Below, in pieces: positions 15,037 to 24,745 of a stretch of 64,000 bases of DNA. The notes under the pieces are model-generated. The model did no database searches. It had not been told where the DNA came from and saw only the letters and a program-made list of their open reading frames with translations. The stretch comes from SHVO01 sp041905525 (GTDB taxonomy: Bacteria; Pseudomonadota; Alphaproteobacteria; Rhodospirillales; Rhodospirillaceae). Within the stretch, counting starts at the first letter, position 1; every line of letters begins with the position of its first letter. The position numbers and the translations under genes were made by a program. The DNA lies in NCBI GenBank assembly GCA_041905525.1, contig JAYRKY010000017.1:1-64000 (forward strand). Direction: 5' to 3'.

Positions 15037-17988
15037 ATGTCCTATAGAAACTCGGCCGCTGCGCGGCGCTTTGGCTTCATGACGACCGTCAGCTCGGTTG
15101 CCATGCTTGCCGCGTCGTTCGCCGCAAATGCGCAAACCGCGCCCAATGCGCAACAAGCGCAGACGGCCGCGCCGACGATCGATGAAATCACCGTGACCGG
15201 CACGCGCGTTGTGCGCGACGGCTACGAAGCGCCGACGCCCGTCACCGTGATCGGCGTCGAAGCGATCGAGCAAGCGCCGATGCAGCACATCTCGGACTTC
15301 GTGATGCGCCTCCCGGCGTTCGCCGGTGCGCAAAGCACGACCTCGGGCGGTAACGAAATCTCCACCGGACGCCAGTCGCAAAACAACCTGAACCTGCGCG
15401 GCCTCGACGTGTTCCGCACCCTTGTCCTCCTCGACGGCAATCGTTTCGTCTCGGGCGACGTCAACGGCGCCGTGAATGCTTCCGACCTCCCGACGCCGCT
15501 GATCAGCCGCGTTGATGTCGTGACCGGCGGCGCCAGCGCGGCGTACGGTTCCGATGCCGTGGCCGGTGTGGTGAACTTCGTGCTCGACAAAGAATTCACC
15601 GGCGTAAAGGGAGAAATCCAGGGTGGCATCACCTCGCGCGGCGACGATCCAAACTACAAAGTGAGCCTAACGGCCGGCGCTCCGTTCGCGGGTGGCCGCG
15701 GTCACGTACTGTTCTCGGGCGAGCATGCCTGGAACAAAGGGATTTTTGGCGCGGGTGAGTCGCGCGGTTCCTTCTGGGGCTATGATGTCTTCCACATCGT
15801 CGAGAATCCGGCGTGGACGGCGACCAGCAATGTGCCGCGTTTCCTTGTCCGCGACAAGGCCGCGACGCTGCTCGCGACCCCAGGGGGTATTATCACGGCC
15901 GGTCCGCTCAAGGGGACGCTGTTCGGCAAGGACGGACGCGCTACCGGTAACTATAATTACGGTCCGGGTAACAACGCACAGTTCACTTGGGGCGGCGGCG
16001 ATTACCGGATGTCGGACGCCACTTATTACAACCAAACGCTTTCAAATCACGTCACGCGCCAAGCTTATTTTACGCGTGTCAGCTACGACATCACCGACGA
16101 TGTCACCGCCTACTCCAACTTCTTGTACACATATAGCTACGGTTACGCCCGCTCGAAACTCGACGACCAGCTCGGCAACTTGACCATCCGTCAGGACAAT
16201 CCATACCTCGATCCGACGATCGCGGCGCAGATGACGGCCCTTGGGCTGACTCAGTTCACGATGGGTAGCTTCCTGCTCGATGTGCCGCCCATCCAGACCG
16301 ACAACTACCGCCTGCTTTGGACCTACCAGGGCGGCTTGGAAGGTCACGTTGACATGTTCAACACTGAGTGGGAGTGGAAGCTCCACGGCCAGTACGGGCT
16401 TGTCAGGTCCGACCTCTCGGGCCGTCTTCTCGATCTCGGTCGTCTCCGCGGCCTCGGAGGCGTTGCGACCAACGCGCTCGACTCAGTGCGTCTCGCCAAT
16501 GGCCAGATCGTTTGCCGCGGCAATGCCGATGCGAACCCGGCCAATGACGATCCTCTTTGCGTGCCGTTCAATCCGTTCGGCTACGGCGTCAATAGCCAGG
16601 CTGCGATCGATTACGTCAAAGGTCGTGCGCAACTCTATCAGCGCAACACGCAGAGCTTCTATGCGTTCTCGCTTACCGGCGAACCCTTCGAGACCTGGGC
16701 TGGTCCGGTCTCTCTCGCCACCGGATTCGAGTGGCGCAAAGAGGCGGTGTCGCCGGGGGATCTCGCCAGCTACTGCCCGAAATGCCTCACACGTTCCTAC
16801 ACGGCGGGCAACTACCAGGGCACGCGCGGCAGCTACAATGTCGGTGAAGGCTTCATCGAAACCGTCGTACCGCTGGCAAAGGACTACGAATGGGCCCGCG
16901 CGCTCGATTTCAACGGTGCGGTGCGCTTTACGGACTACTCCACGTCCGGCTTTGTTGTGACGTGGAAAGCCGGCTTGACCTACGCTCCGGTCGACGAGGT
17001 GCGCCTGCGCGCCACGCGTTCACGCGACATCCGCGCTCCGAACCTGGGTGACCTCTACACTGCCGGGGGCGGTGGCCAGTCGCCGGGCCTCGTTGACCCA
17101 TTCCGTCCGCTCGCTGGAGCGGCCAGCTGGGTCAGCGGCACCGGTCCGAACCCGAACCTGGAGCCCGAAAAGGCGAACCAGACCAATATCGGGATCGTCT
17201 ACCAGCCCTCGTGGTTCGAAGGGTTTAGCGCCTCACTCGACTACTACGATATCCAGATTAACGGAGCGATCGAAGTACCGGGCGAAGTTCTGCAACGCTG
17301 CTTTGATTCCGGCGGCACTTCGCCGCTTTGCGCTGCGATTGAACGCAACGCGCCGAACCCGGCGGATCCGCTCTATCCGACCATCGGCACGATCCGCGTT
17401 ATCACGAGCCGCCCTGAAAATCTCGCCTTCCTCAGCCAAAAGGGGTTGGACATCGAGATGAGCTACTCCACCTCGATGGACCGATTCGTCAGCAGCTGGG
17501 GTGGTGAAATCGCGTTGCGCGCCGTTGGCACGCACATTAAGGAATCGCTGCGCGATGATCGCCGGTCGGGCGTGGTCGACAGTGCGGGAACCAATAGCAA
17601 CCAAGGACCTTTGTCATGGCGCTGGCTCTTCCAGGCCAGCTACGCGCTCGATCCCATCAACATCGCTTGGACTGGTCGCTACATGAGTTCCGGCGGATAT
17701 GGCAGTGCCACGTCGGTGTACGTCCAGTGCCAGCCGGGCGCGTGCCCGATTTCCACGGCGACGTTCCCGACCATCGACTACAACCATATCGACAGCCGTT
17801 TCTATCACGACCTTTCCATCACCTATAAAGTGATGGAAATGGACAGCGGCGCGAGCGTCGATACCTACCTCAACATTATGAACCTGATGGATACCCGTCC
17901 GCCGATGGTTGCTAGCACAAACTATTGGTATATGAACGTTAACCCGCAGATGTACGATACGATCGGGCGTAAGTTCTATGCCGGGATC
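15037..17988 (+). CDS. TonB-dependent receptor 1, 3' end lost in assembly gap
   Basis: Outer-membrane receptor for active uptake of a large substrate using TonB energy. 984 residues are visible from the ATG at 15037, which has TTGGGAG upstream. A signal peptide ends near AASFAANAQ. The plug begins DEITVTGTRVVRDGYEAPTP and includes NNLNLRGLDVFRTLVLLDGN and DVVTGGASAAYGSDAVAGVV. The rest is a beta-barrel with receptor signatures such as TRSRDIRAPNLGDLY and NLEPEKANQTNIGIVYQPS. The final codons are missing: after YAGI come 10 Ns, where receptor 2 reads YAGVRFRM and stops. The apparent read-through beyond the Ns is an artefact. It is highly similar to the receptor at 18396. Substrate is unknown. 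Confidence 0.88.
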
Positions 17989-17998
17989 NNNNNNNNNN
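17989..17998. other. Assembly gap (10 N)
   Basis: Ten ambiguous bases interrupt the last codons of TonB receptor 1. By comparison with receptor 2, about 15 bases (four codons and the stop) are missing, so the gap length is nominal. Near-identity of the two receptor genes probably caused the break. Confidence 0.95.
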
Positions 17999-18019
17999 CC
18001 GCTCGGGTTTATCAGATTG

Positions 18020-18053
18020 GGCCGCCGGCGTCAGCCGGCGGCCTTTTCTTTTT
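18020..18053 (+). terminator. Rho-independent terminator of TonB receptor 1
   Basis: GGCCGCCGGC, loop GTCA, GCCGGCGGCC, then TTTTCTTTTT. It follows the gapped end of the receptor gene. Confidence 0.88.
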
Positions 18054-18170
18054 AGGAAAACTCGTCGCTAGAGCCGGAAATGGCAATATATTTACCATAT
18101 TCCCGAATATTCGCTTTTCCAGGCGCAGATGGCCTTGTCAGTCCCGCCCTTTTTGTGTGAAGTCCTTCGC

Positions 18171-18309
18171 TGCACGCACGTACGGCGAGCGGGAGGCTTA
18201 GCGTACGGGCGAACGGGTTGTGTTTAAGGACAGTCGACCCGGGTTCTGCCCGTAACGCTGTGTGCGAATGGATGGGGGAGGCGCAACTGTGCGGCTGAGA
18301 GGCCGACAG
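18171..18309 (+). promoter_or_regulatory. Candidate structured leader RNA of TonB receptor 2
   Basis: The gene-free stretch 18054-18395 contains this second copy. Outer helix GCACGCA (18172-18178) pairs with TGTGTGC (18259-18265). Inner helix GCG-TACGGGC (18201-18210) pairs with GCCCGTA-A-CGC (18248-18258), while copy 1 has GCGC-A-CTGG/CCAG-A-GCGC at the same place. The unpaired GCGAGCGGGAGGCT (18185-18198) is identical. The 3' hairpin is CTG-TG-CGGC-TGAGAG-GCCG-A-CAG (18287-18309). Changed bases with kept pairing support a functional RNA. The ATG of receptor 2 lies 86 bases downstream. Confidence 0.6.
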
Positions 18310-18395
18310 AGCTTTCTTTCCCATGGCGTAATGATTCCTCCCCTGCAAGCTGGCGCGGCGGCGCAAGAGCCGACCACATTAATTGGGGAGATCGC

Positions 18396-21300
18396 ATGTC
18401 TAATAGAAATTCGGCCGCGATGCGGCGCTTCGGCTTCATGACGACCGTGAGCTCGGTTGCCATGCTTGCCGCATCGTTTGCCGCCAATGCGCAAACCGCG
18501 CCGGGCGCGCAACAAGCGCAGACGAGCGCGCCGACGATCGATGAAATCACCGTGACCGGCACGCGCGTTGTGCGCGACGGCTACGAAGCGCCGACGCCTG
18601 TCACCGTGATCGGCATCGAGCAGATCGAGCAAGCTCCGATGCAGCACATCTCGGACTTCGTGATGCGCCTGCCCGCATTCGCCGGTGCCCAAAGCACGAC
18701 CTCGGGTGGTAACGAAATCTCGACCGGACGTCAGTCGCAGAACAACCTCAACCTTCGCGGTTTGGACTCGTTCCGTACCCTCGTGCTTCTCGACGGCAAT
18801 CGCTTTGTCTCGGGCGACGTGAACGGCTCGGTCAACGCCTCCGACCTTCCGACCCCGCTGATCAGCCGCGTGGACGTCGTGACGGGCGGCGCCTCGGCCG
18901 CGTACGGCTCGGACGCCGTCGCCGGTGTCGTGAACTTCGTGCTCGACAAGGAATTCACCGGTGTGAAGGCCGAAATCCAGGGCGGCATCACCGCCCGCGG
19001 TGATGACCCGAACTATAAGGTCAGCCTCACCGTGGGCACCCCGTTCGCGGGCGGCCGCGGTCATGTGCTGTTCTCCGGTGAGCATGCTTGGAACAAGGGC
19101 ATCTTCGGCGCGGGTAAGTCGCGCGGCGAATTCTGGGGCTACGACACCTACCACATCATCGAGAACCCGCTGTGGGCGGCGACCGCGAACGCGACGACGG
19201 GCGCATCTCCGAGAAATCCCCGTTTCCTGGTGCGCAGTCAGGTCGGCTCGATCCTCGCGACGCCGGGCGGCATCATCACCGCTGGTCCGCTGAAGGGCAC
19301 GCTCTTCGGCAAGGACGGCAAGGCCATCGGCAACTACAACTATGGTTCCCTGACCAACTCGCAGTTCACCGTTGGTGGTGACTGGCGCATGTCCGATGCG
19401 ACCTACTACAACCAGTCGCTGTCGAACCATGTGACGCGCCAAGCGTACTTCGGCCGCGTCAGCTACGACCTGACCGACAACGTCACCGCGTACGCGAACT
19501 GGATCTACACTTACTCATATGGTTATGCTCGTTCGAAGCTCGACGACCAACTCGGCAACCTGAACATCCGCGTCGACAATCCGTATCTCGATCCGACGAT
19601 CGCCGCGCGTATGACGGCGCTTGGGTTGACGCAGTTCACGATGGGCAGCTTCCTGTTCGACGTTCCGTACATCCAGACGGACAACTACCGCGAACTGTGG
19701 ACCTATCAGGGCGGCTTCGAAGGCACTGTGAACGCCTTCAACACGGACTGGGAATGGAAGCTCCACGGCCAGACCGGTCTCACTCGCGGCGACCTGTCGG
19801 GCCGCGTGCTCGATCTCGGCCGTCTGCGCGGTCTCGGTGGTGTGCAAACGAACGCTCTCGACTCCGTTCGTCTCGCAAACGGCCAGATTGTTTGCCGCGG
19901 AAACGCGGACACCAACCCGGCGAACGATGATCCGCTCTGTGTTCCGTTCAATCCGTTCGGATATGGCGTGAATAGCGCTGCGGCCATCGAATACGTGAAG
20001 GGCCGGGCTCAGCTCTATCAGCGCAGCCGCCAGAACTTCTTTGCGTTCTCGGCCAGCGGTGAGCCTTTCGAGACCTGGGCTGGCCCTGTGTCGCTGGCGC
20101 TCGGTGCCGAATACCGCACGGAATCAGTCTCTCCGGGCGACATCGCCGGTTACTGCCCGAAGTGCCTCACCAGCTCCTACACCGCGGGTAACTACAAAGG
20201 CACGCTCGGCAAGTACAACGTGAAGGAAGGTTTCGTCGAAACCGTCATCCCGCTCGCGAAAGACGAAGCATGGGCGCGGTCGTTGGACCTCAACGGCGCC
20301 GTCCGCGCGACCGACTACTCCACCTCCGGCTTTGTCGTGACGTGGAAGGTCGGCGCGACATACGCGCCGGTTGACGAACTGCGCATTCGCGCGACCCGCT
20401 CGCGCGACATCCGCGCCGGCAACTTGGGCGAACTCTACAATGCCGGTGGCGGCGGTCAGTCGCCTGGCCTTGTCGATCCGTTCCGCACGTTGCCGGGACA
20501 GTCTTCCACCCAGGCGCAGCAGTACAGCTGGCTGAACTCCACGTCGGGCAACCCGCTCCTCGAGCCTGAAAAAGCTGATACGACGAACCTCGGTATCGTC
20601 TACCAGCCCTCTTGGTTCGAAGGTTTCAGCGCCTCGGTCGACTACTACGACATCACGATCAACGGGGCGATCGAAACGCCGGGCGAAGTGCTGCAACGCT
20701 GCTTTGACTCTGGCGGTACGTCGATCCTCTGTAATGCCATCAAGCGCTTTGCCTTGACGGATGCCGACAGAGCGCTCGGCTATACCATCGGTCAGATTCA
20801 GGTCATCAATAGCCAGCCGGAAAACCTCGCCTATCTGAGCCAGAAGGGCTTGGACATCGAAATGTCGTACCGCATGAGCCTGGATCGCTTCTCCGATAAG
20901 TTGGACGGCGACCTTGCATTCCGTGCGGTCGGTACGAACATCATCGAGTCCTTGCGTGATGATCGTCGTAACCCGCCGGTCGATGCGGCCGGCACCAACA
21001 GCGGCACCGGCCCACTGACATGGCGCTGGCTGTTCAACGTCAACTACGCGCTCGACAAGATCGATATCGGCTGGACCGGCCGCTATATGAGCGCGGGCCA
21101 GTACGGCGGTGGGACGGCGCGATACGTCGAATGTCAGCCCGGCAGCTGCCCTGATTGGACCAGCTACGCGCCGACTATCGACTACAATCGCATCGCAAGC
21201 CGCTTCTACCAGGATCTCGCCATCAGCTACGAATTCATGGAGCTCGGAAATGGCGGCAAGTTGACCGGCTTCTTGAACATTCAGAACCTGATGGACAAGG

Positions 21301-21407
21301 AACCGCCGATGGTTGCCAGCACCAACTACTGGTACATGACGGTGAACCCGCAGCTGTACGATACGATCGGCCGCCGCTTCTACGCGGGCGTCCGTTTCCG
21401 CATGTAA
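18396..21407 (+). CDS. TonB-dependent receptor 2
   Basis: 1003 residues with GGGGAG upstream of the ATG. The signal peptide (MLAASFAANAQ) and plug domain (DEITVTGTRVVRDGYEAPTP, NNLNLRGLDSFRTLVLLDGN, DVVTGGASAAYGSDAVAGVV) are almost the same as in receptor 1. The barrel carries TRSRDIRAGNLGELYNAGGG and LEPEKADTTNLGIVYQPS and ends YAGVRFRM. It belongs to the large (~1000-residue) receptor group common in sphingomonads and relatives, whose substrates are mostly unknown. Differences from receptor 1 lie mainly in extracellular-loop-like segments, for example an insertion near ATANATTGASPRN, so ligand range may differ. The position after cluster B suggests it takes up something the exported proteins act on, which is inference. 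Confidence 0.9.
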   Translation: MSNRNSAAMRRFGFMTTVSSVAMLAASFAANAQTAPGAQQAQTSAPTIDEITVTGTRVVRDGYEAPTPVTVIGIEQIEQAPMQHISDFVMRLPAFAGAQSTTSGGNEISTGRQSQNNLNLRGLDSFRTLVLLDGNRFVSGDVNGSVNASDLPTPLISRVDVVTGGASAAYGSDAVAGVVNFVLDKEFTGVKAEIQGGITARGDDPNYKVSLTVGTPFAGGRGHVLFSGEHAWNKGIFGAGKSRGEFWGYDTYHIIENPLWAATANATTGASPRNPRFLVRSQVGSILATPGGIITAGPLKGTLFGKDGKAIGNYNYGSLTNSQFTVGGDWRMSDATYYNQSLSNHVTRQAYFGRVSYDLTDNVTAYANWIYTYSYGYARSKLDDQLGNLNIRVDNPYLDPTIAARMTALGLTQFTMGSFLFDVPYIQTDNYRELWTYQGGFEGTVNAFNTDWEWKLHGQTGLTRGDLSGRVLDLGRLRGLGGVQTNALDSVRLANGQIVCRGNADTNPANDDPLCVPFNPFGYGVNSAAAIEYVKGRAQLYQRSRQNFFAFSASGEPFETWAGPVSLALGAEYRTESVSPGDIAGYCPKCLTSSYTAGNYKGTLGKYNVKEGFVETVIPLAKDEAWARSLDLNGAVRATDYSTSGFVVTWKVGATYAPVDELRIRATRSRDIRAGNLGELYNAGGGGQSPGLVDPFRTLPGQSSTQAQQYSWLNSTSGNPLLEPEKADTTNLGIVYQPSWFEGFSASVDYYDITINGAIETPGEVLQRCFDSGGTSILCNAIKRFALTDADRALGYTIGQIQVINSQPENLAYLSQKGLDIEMSYRMSLDRFSDKLDGDLAFRAVGTNIIESLRDDRRNPPVDAAGTNSGTGPLTWRWLFNVNYALDKIDIGWTGRYMSAGQYGGGTARYVECQPGSCPDWTSYAPTIDYNRIASRFYQDLAISYEFMELGNGGKLTGFLNIQNLMDKEPPMVASTNYWYMTVNPQLYDTIGRRFYAGVRFRM

Positions 21408-21428
21408 GTGCTGGAATAGATGACACGG

Positions 21429-21457
21429 AAAAGGGGAGCCGAGAGGCTCCCCTTTTT
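21429..21457 (+). terminator. Terminator between receptor 2 and convergent gene
   Basis: AAAAGGGGAGCC, loop GAGA, GGCTCCCCTTTTT. The A and T tracts on both sides let it serve the convergent gene at 21472 as well. Confidence 0.88.
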
Positions 21458-21471
21458 CATTGCGGGCCGAC

Positions 21472-23823
21472 CTACTTGAAACTAATGGCGGACCAGTAGG
21501 TCCAATCCCAGTCCGTGCTTTCGCGCGGTAGCGTCTGGAAGGTGATCCGCGCGGTTTCCGCCGGGATTTCTACTTCCGCCATCTTCATCGGCCTGTCGTC
21601 GGGACGTGCCTTTGGGTCTAGGCACTCTTCGAATAACGTCTGCTCGGCCGCGGCGATACGGAAACAGGCGCCGTCGGTGATGCGACCTTCAGCCCAGGCC
21701 CCATCAAGAATGCCGTAGCCGAACGCGAGCTTTGTCGCCCCTGTGGGCACGGCGAGCGATAGCGTGGACGGCGCATGAGCCAGTGCCTTGGCATCCGGCA
21801 GGATTTGCGCCTTCTTCTGGCCGGGCGTCGACCCCGCGCTTGCCGCCAATGCGCGCAAGGTGCGCATTCCCGAGAGAGCCTCCCGATCCAATCCGCCGGG
21901 CTTTTCATTCTCACCGCTGATGTTCAAGCTTTTCAACCGAACCTTGATCGCGCTCTCGAACGCACCTGCGGGGCGGCCCATTGCGGAGATCGAGAATCGC
22001 GCAATCGTTTCATCTCGCTCTGGAAGCTGCGCGAACTGGTCCGTGGTTTCGATCAACGGCGATAACAGGAATCCGCTTTGTGTCATGCCCGGGACAATCC
22101 GGAATGACTGTATGTTGCCCGCGTCTGTCGTGACTGTCAGAATCAGCAGCGGTGGCTTAAACAGGAAGCTTCGCAGGCGTCCGATCAGCGTCGGGCGGAA
22201 GTCGATCTCCGCCCAAAGCAGTCCGTCGGCCCAGGCCGAGACGTCGACATCCTCCGCGAAGCCAATGGTCTTTTCCGCAAGGTCGGTGAGGGTGACATCG
22301 CGCGGTGTCGTGCGTCGTTTCAAGATCGCATAGCTGCGTTCATAGCCGGTGACGTCGTAGAGACGCAGAAGGTCCGGCCACAGAGCTCCTTCATCCAGGC
22401 TCGGATAACGCCCGTCCACGGTGTCGATCTCGAACAGGATGGTTTCTGGCGCCCGAGGTCCCGTAAGGGCCGCGCGGTTCCGCCCGATCAGGTCGGGCGT
22501 GTAGACCGAATAACCCTGGAAAATCGGACGCGGGCGATATTCCGCGTCCCCTCCAAGCACAAGCGCCTGATTGACGCCGAAAATGTCGATGGTTCCCGTC
22601 GCGTCGGGGGCGGGACTGGCGGCACGAATATTGGCCATCTCGGCGCGATACGCGGCTTCAAACGCCGCGATTTGGTCTCCGGCGATGACGCCGGCCATCG
22701 TCTTCGGCTTGTCGCGAAGTTGCGCCGCCAGATCCGAGGCGAGTATATGGGCGGCTGCCTCGCTTCGCCCCACCTCGCGCGCGCCGCCCACATAGACCAT
22801 GCAAATTGCTGCCGCGCTCACAAGGATCGTTCCTGCGAGGATGTATCGCGGCCCCGTGCTCTGGCGGCTTTCTGGGAGATATGCGATGGCTGCGAGCAGA
22901 AGTCCGGACCATGGGATCATCAGATGCCCCAGGTCGTGGCGGACAAAGCCCGACTTTGTTGTCACGAATAGAAAGCCGGCGACCATCGCCGCCGCGAACA
23001 GGGTTTCACGTAGAGGACGCCGAGAGTCAGACAGTATCACGGCGCCAAAGAGAGCGACCGACGCCGTCAGGAAGACCGCCAATTCGCTCATCGGCCCATA
23101 GACGTGCATCGCTTCGCCGTAACCGCGCGACACCTCTAGGGCGGTGAATAGATACGTCCCCAGGCCGCCGAGCGACTGGCCGGCGGCGAGATAAAGCGCC
23201 AGGAAAGCGGCGGCGAGCATGGGCGTGAAAAGTGGCGCCTTTCGCACGGAGGCCGCGCGGAGCAGATCGACAAGCACGGCGGCTGGAAGCGCCAGCAGTA
23301 GCGACGTCGTCTTCATGAGGCTTGCGGCTGCCAGCAGCATGGTCAGAAGCGCGGCGACGCTCGTTGCCGCGCGCTCGTCCCTGCGCGCGAGGAGGAACAT
23401 GATCACACAGGCTGCGAACAGCGCTCCGTCATGCGCCCAGCTATAGGTGGCGACAAGAGACGCCAGCAGCAGCAGCGCGAGCGCGCCCGCATTCGCCTCG
23501 CGATACAACAGGCCATAGCCGAGTGCCAGGGCACCATGGAACAGAAGCCAATAGGCAAGCGACACCCAATAGAGGCCGGGGTGATACTGCGGCACCATAA
23601 TGAAGCCCAGCGGGCCGTAGGTGAAAATCAGGTCTGTTCCGAACTGCCAGCCATGATCGAAGGCGTGCAGCAGGACCATCGCCCACGAGGGGTCCAGGGA
23701 CGACGAGGGCATGCCGACCTGCCACGGCGGCTGCAGAATAAGGTTGATGAGGACGACGAGGATCGCGGCGCCGATAAAGATGGGCGCCTTGGCCGTCGCC
23801 TGCGGTCCCGTCGGCACCGTCAC
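21472..23823 (-). CDS. Large multi-pass membrane protein of unknown function
   Basis: 783 residues starting at a GTG one base after the SDR stop, so the two are probably translated from one mRNA. The first ~330 residues hold about ten hydrophobic helices (IFIGAAILVVLINLIL, GALALLLLASLVATYSW, LLAIAYLP-type segments). The remaining ~450 residues are mostly soluble, with one hydrophobic helix (YILAGTILVSAAAICMVYVG) at the junction. The layout, many N-terminal helices and a large C-terminal part, recalls GT-C-type or polysaccharide membrane proteins, but I see no diagnostic catalytic motif. The C-terminal portion reads like beta-rich domains (LLILTVTTDAGNIQSFRIVP). Its function is not recognised. 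Confidence 0.7.
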   Translation of the reverse strand: MTVPTGPQATAKAPIFIGAAILVVLINLILQPPWQVGMPSSSLDPSWAMVLLHAFDHGWQFGTDLIFTYGPLGFIMVPQYHPGLYWVSLAYWLLFHGALALGYGLLYREANAGALALLLLASLVATYSWAHDGALFAACVIMFLLARRDERAATSVAALLTMLLAAASLMKTTSLLLALPAAVLVDLLRAASVRKAPLFTPMLAAAFLALYLAAGQSLGGLGTYLFTALEVSRGYGEAMHVYGPMSELAVFLTASVALFGAVILSDSRRPLRETLFAAAMVAGFLFVTTKSGFVRHDLGHLMIPWSGLLLAAIAYLPESRQSTGPRYILAGTILVSAAAICMVYVGGAREVGRSEAAAHILASDLAAQLRDKPKTMAGVIAGDQIAAFEAAYRAEMANIRAASPAPDATGTIDIFGVNQALVLGGDAEYRPRPIFQGYSVYTPDLIGRNRAALTGPRAPETILFEIDTVDGRYPSLDEGALWPDLLRLYDVTGYERSYAILKRRTTPRDVTLTDLAEKTIGFAEDVDVSAWADGLLWAEIDFRPTLIGRLRSFLFKPPLLILTVTTDAGNIQSFRIVPGMTQSGFLLSPLIETTDQFAQLPERDETIARFSISAMGRPAGAFESAIKVRLKSLNISGENEKPGGLDREALSGMRTLRALAASAGSTPGQKKAQILPDAKALAHAPSTLSLAVPTGATKLAFGYGILDGAWAEGRITDGACFRIAAAEQTLFEECLDPKARPDDRPMKMAEVEIPAETARITFQTLPRESTDWDWTYWSAISFK

Positions 23824-23824
23824 G

Positions 23825-24580
23825 TCACCCGCGGCCGATGAACGGCATCGTCGTGGCCATGACGGTCATGAACTGGACATTCGCATTGAGCGGCAGGCCC
23901 ACCATGAAAGCGACCGCTTCGCCGACGTTGTCGACGTTCATGGTCGGTTCAACCATGATGTCGCCGTTGGCTTGCAGAATGCCTGCCTGCATGGCGCGCG
24001 TCATGTCCGTTGCCGCGTTGCCGATATCGATTTGCCCGCAAGCGATATTGTATTTGCGCCCGTCCAGCGAGAGGGCGCGGGTCAGACCGGTGATCGCGTG
24101 TTTCGTCGCCGTGTAAGGCGCCGAATTGGGGCGCGGGACAGCGGCGGAAATCGATCCATTGTTGATGATGCGCCCGCCCTGCGGCGTTTGCGCCTTCATC
24201 GCGCGGAAAGCCGCCTGCGCGACGAAAAAGGCGCCGTTGAGATTGACTCCCACGACTTCAAGCCATTGTTCCGGGGTAATGTCTTCCAGAAGCGCCTTGG
24301 GCCCGCCCATGCCGGCGTTATTGAACACCACGTCAACGCGCCCGAACGCCGTTATGACAGCGTCGAAGAGTTTGGCGACGTCATCCGCCTTGCTGACATC
24401 CGTGGCGACGGCAAGTGCATGCTCGGACCGTCCTGAAAGGGCGATCGTTTCATCGAGGGGCGCACGGCGGCGTCCCGCCAGGGCGACCTTGTAGCCTTTC
24501 GAGAGCAGCGTTATCGCGACATTGCGGCCGATCCCCGTGCCTGCGCCCGTCACCACTGCGATCTTGCCGTCGCCCGCCAT
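23825..24580 (-). CDS. SDR-family oxidoreductase
   Basis: 251 residues, a classical short-chain dehydrogenase/reductase using NAD(P)H. The cofactor motif is TGAGTGIG (residues 11-18), with NNAG at 87-90 and the catalytic set near S143/S145, Y156 and K160 (YTATK). GRR after beta-2 favours NADP(H), as an inference. GGAGGG precedes the ATG. It is the first gene of a probable two-gene unit with the large membrane protein. Substrate cannot be predicted, and the partner gives no metabolic clue. Confidence 0.88.
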   Translation of the reverse strand: MAGDGKIAVVTGAGTGIGRNVAITLLSKGYKVALAGRRRAPLDETIALSGRSEHALAVATDVSKADDVAKLFDAVITAFGRVDVVFNNAGMGGPKALLEDITPEQWLEVVGVNLNGAFFVAQAAFRAMKAQTPQGGRIINNGSISAAVPRPNSAPYTATKHAITGLTRALSLDGRKYNIACGQIDIGNAATDMTRAMQAGILQANGDIMVEPTMNVDNVGEAVAFMVGLPLNANVQFMTVMATTMPFIGRG

Positions 24581-24745
24581 CTGTACCCTCCATGCCGGTT
24601 TGGGCCACTTTAGCGCGGCCCCTAGAGCCCTGGAAACAACCGGGTTTTTGGGGCAGGTCTGTGATGGCGGCGATCCGGTTTCCTCGGCTAGACTGGCGCC
24701 GCATTAACCCGGCCGCCCTGCGGCCTTAACGTGAGGAGGGGACCT

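Noticed and set aside
18000..18201. Extension of TonB receptor 1 beyond the Ns to 18201
   Set aside because: The frame crosses the assembly gap and a terminator, and receptor 2 ends right at the matching position.
14825..18309. Receptor leaders as ordinary cobalamin riboswitches
   Set aside because: GTGCGAAT and, in copy 2, CGCAACTGTG resemble the cobalamin core, but no B12 box is present and the helix order differs. I keep it as an unclassified element.
23711..24494. Plus-strand open frames across the SDR gene
   Set aside because: Opposite a clear SDR with complete catalytic motifs and with no domain of their own.
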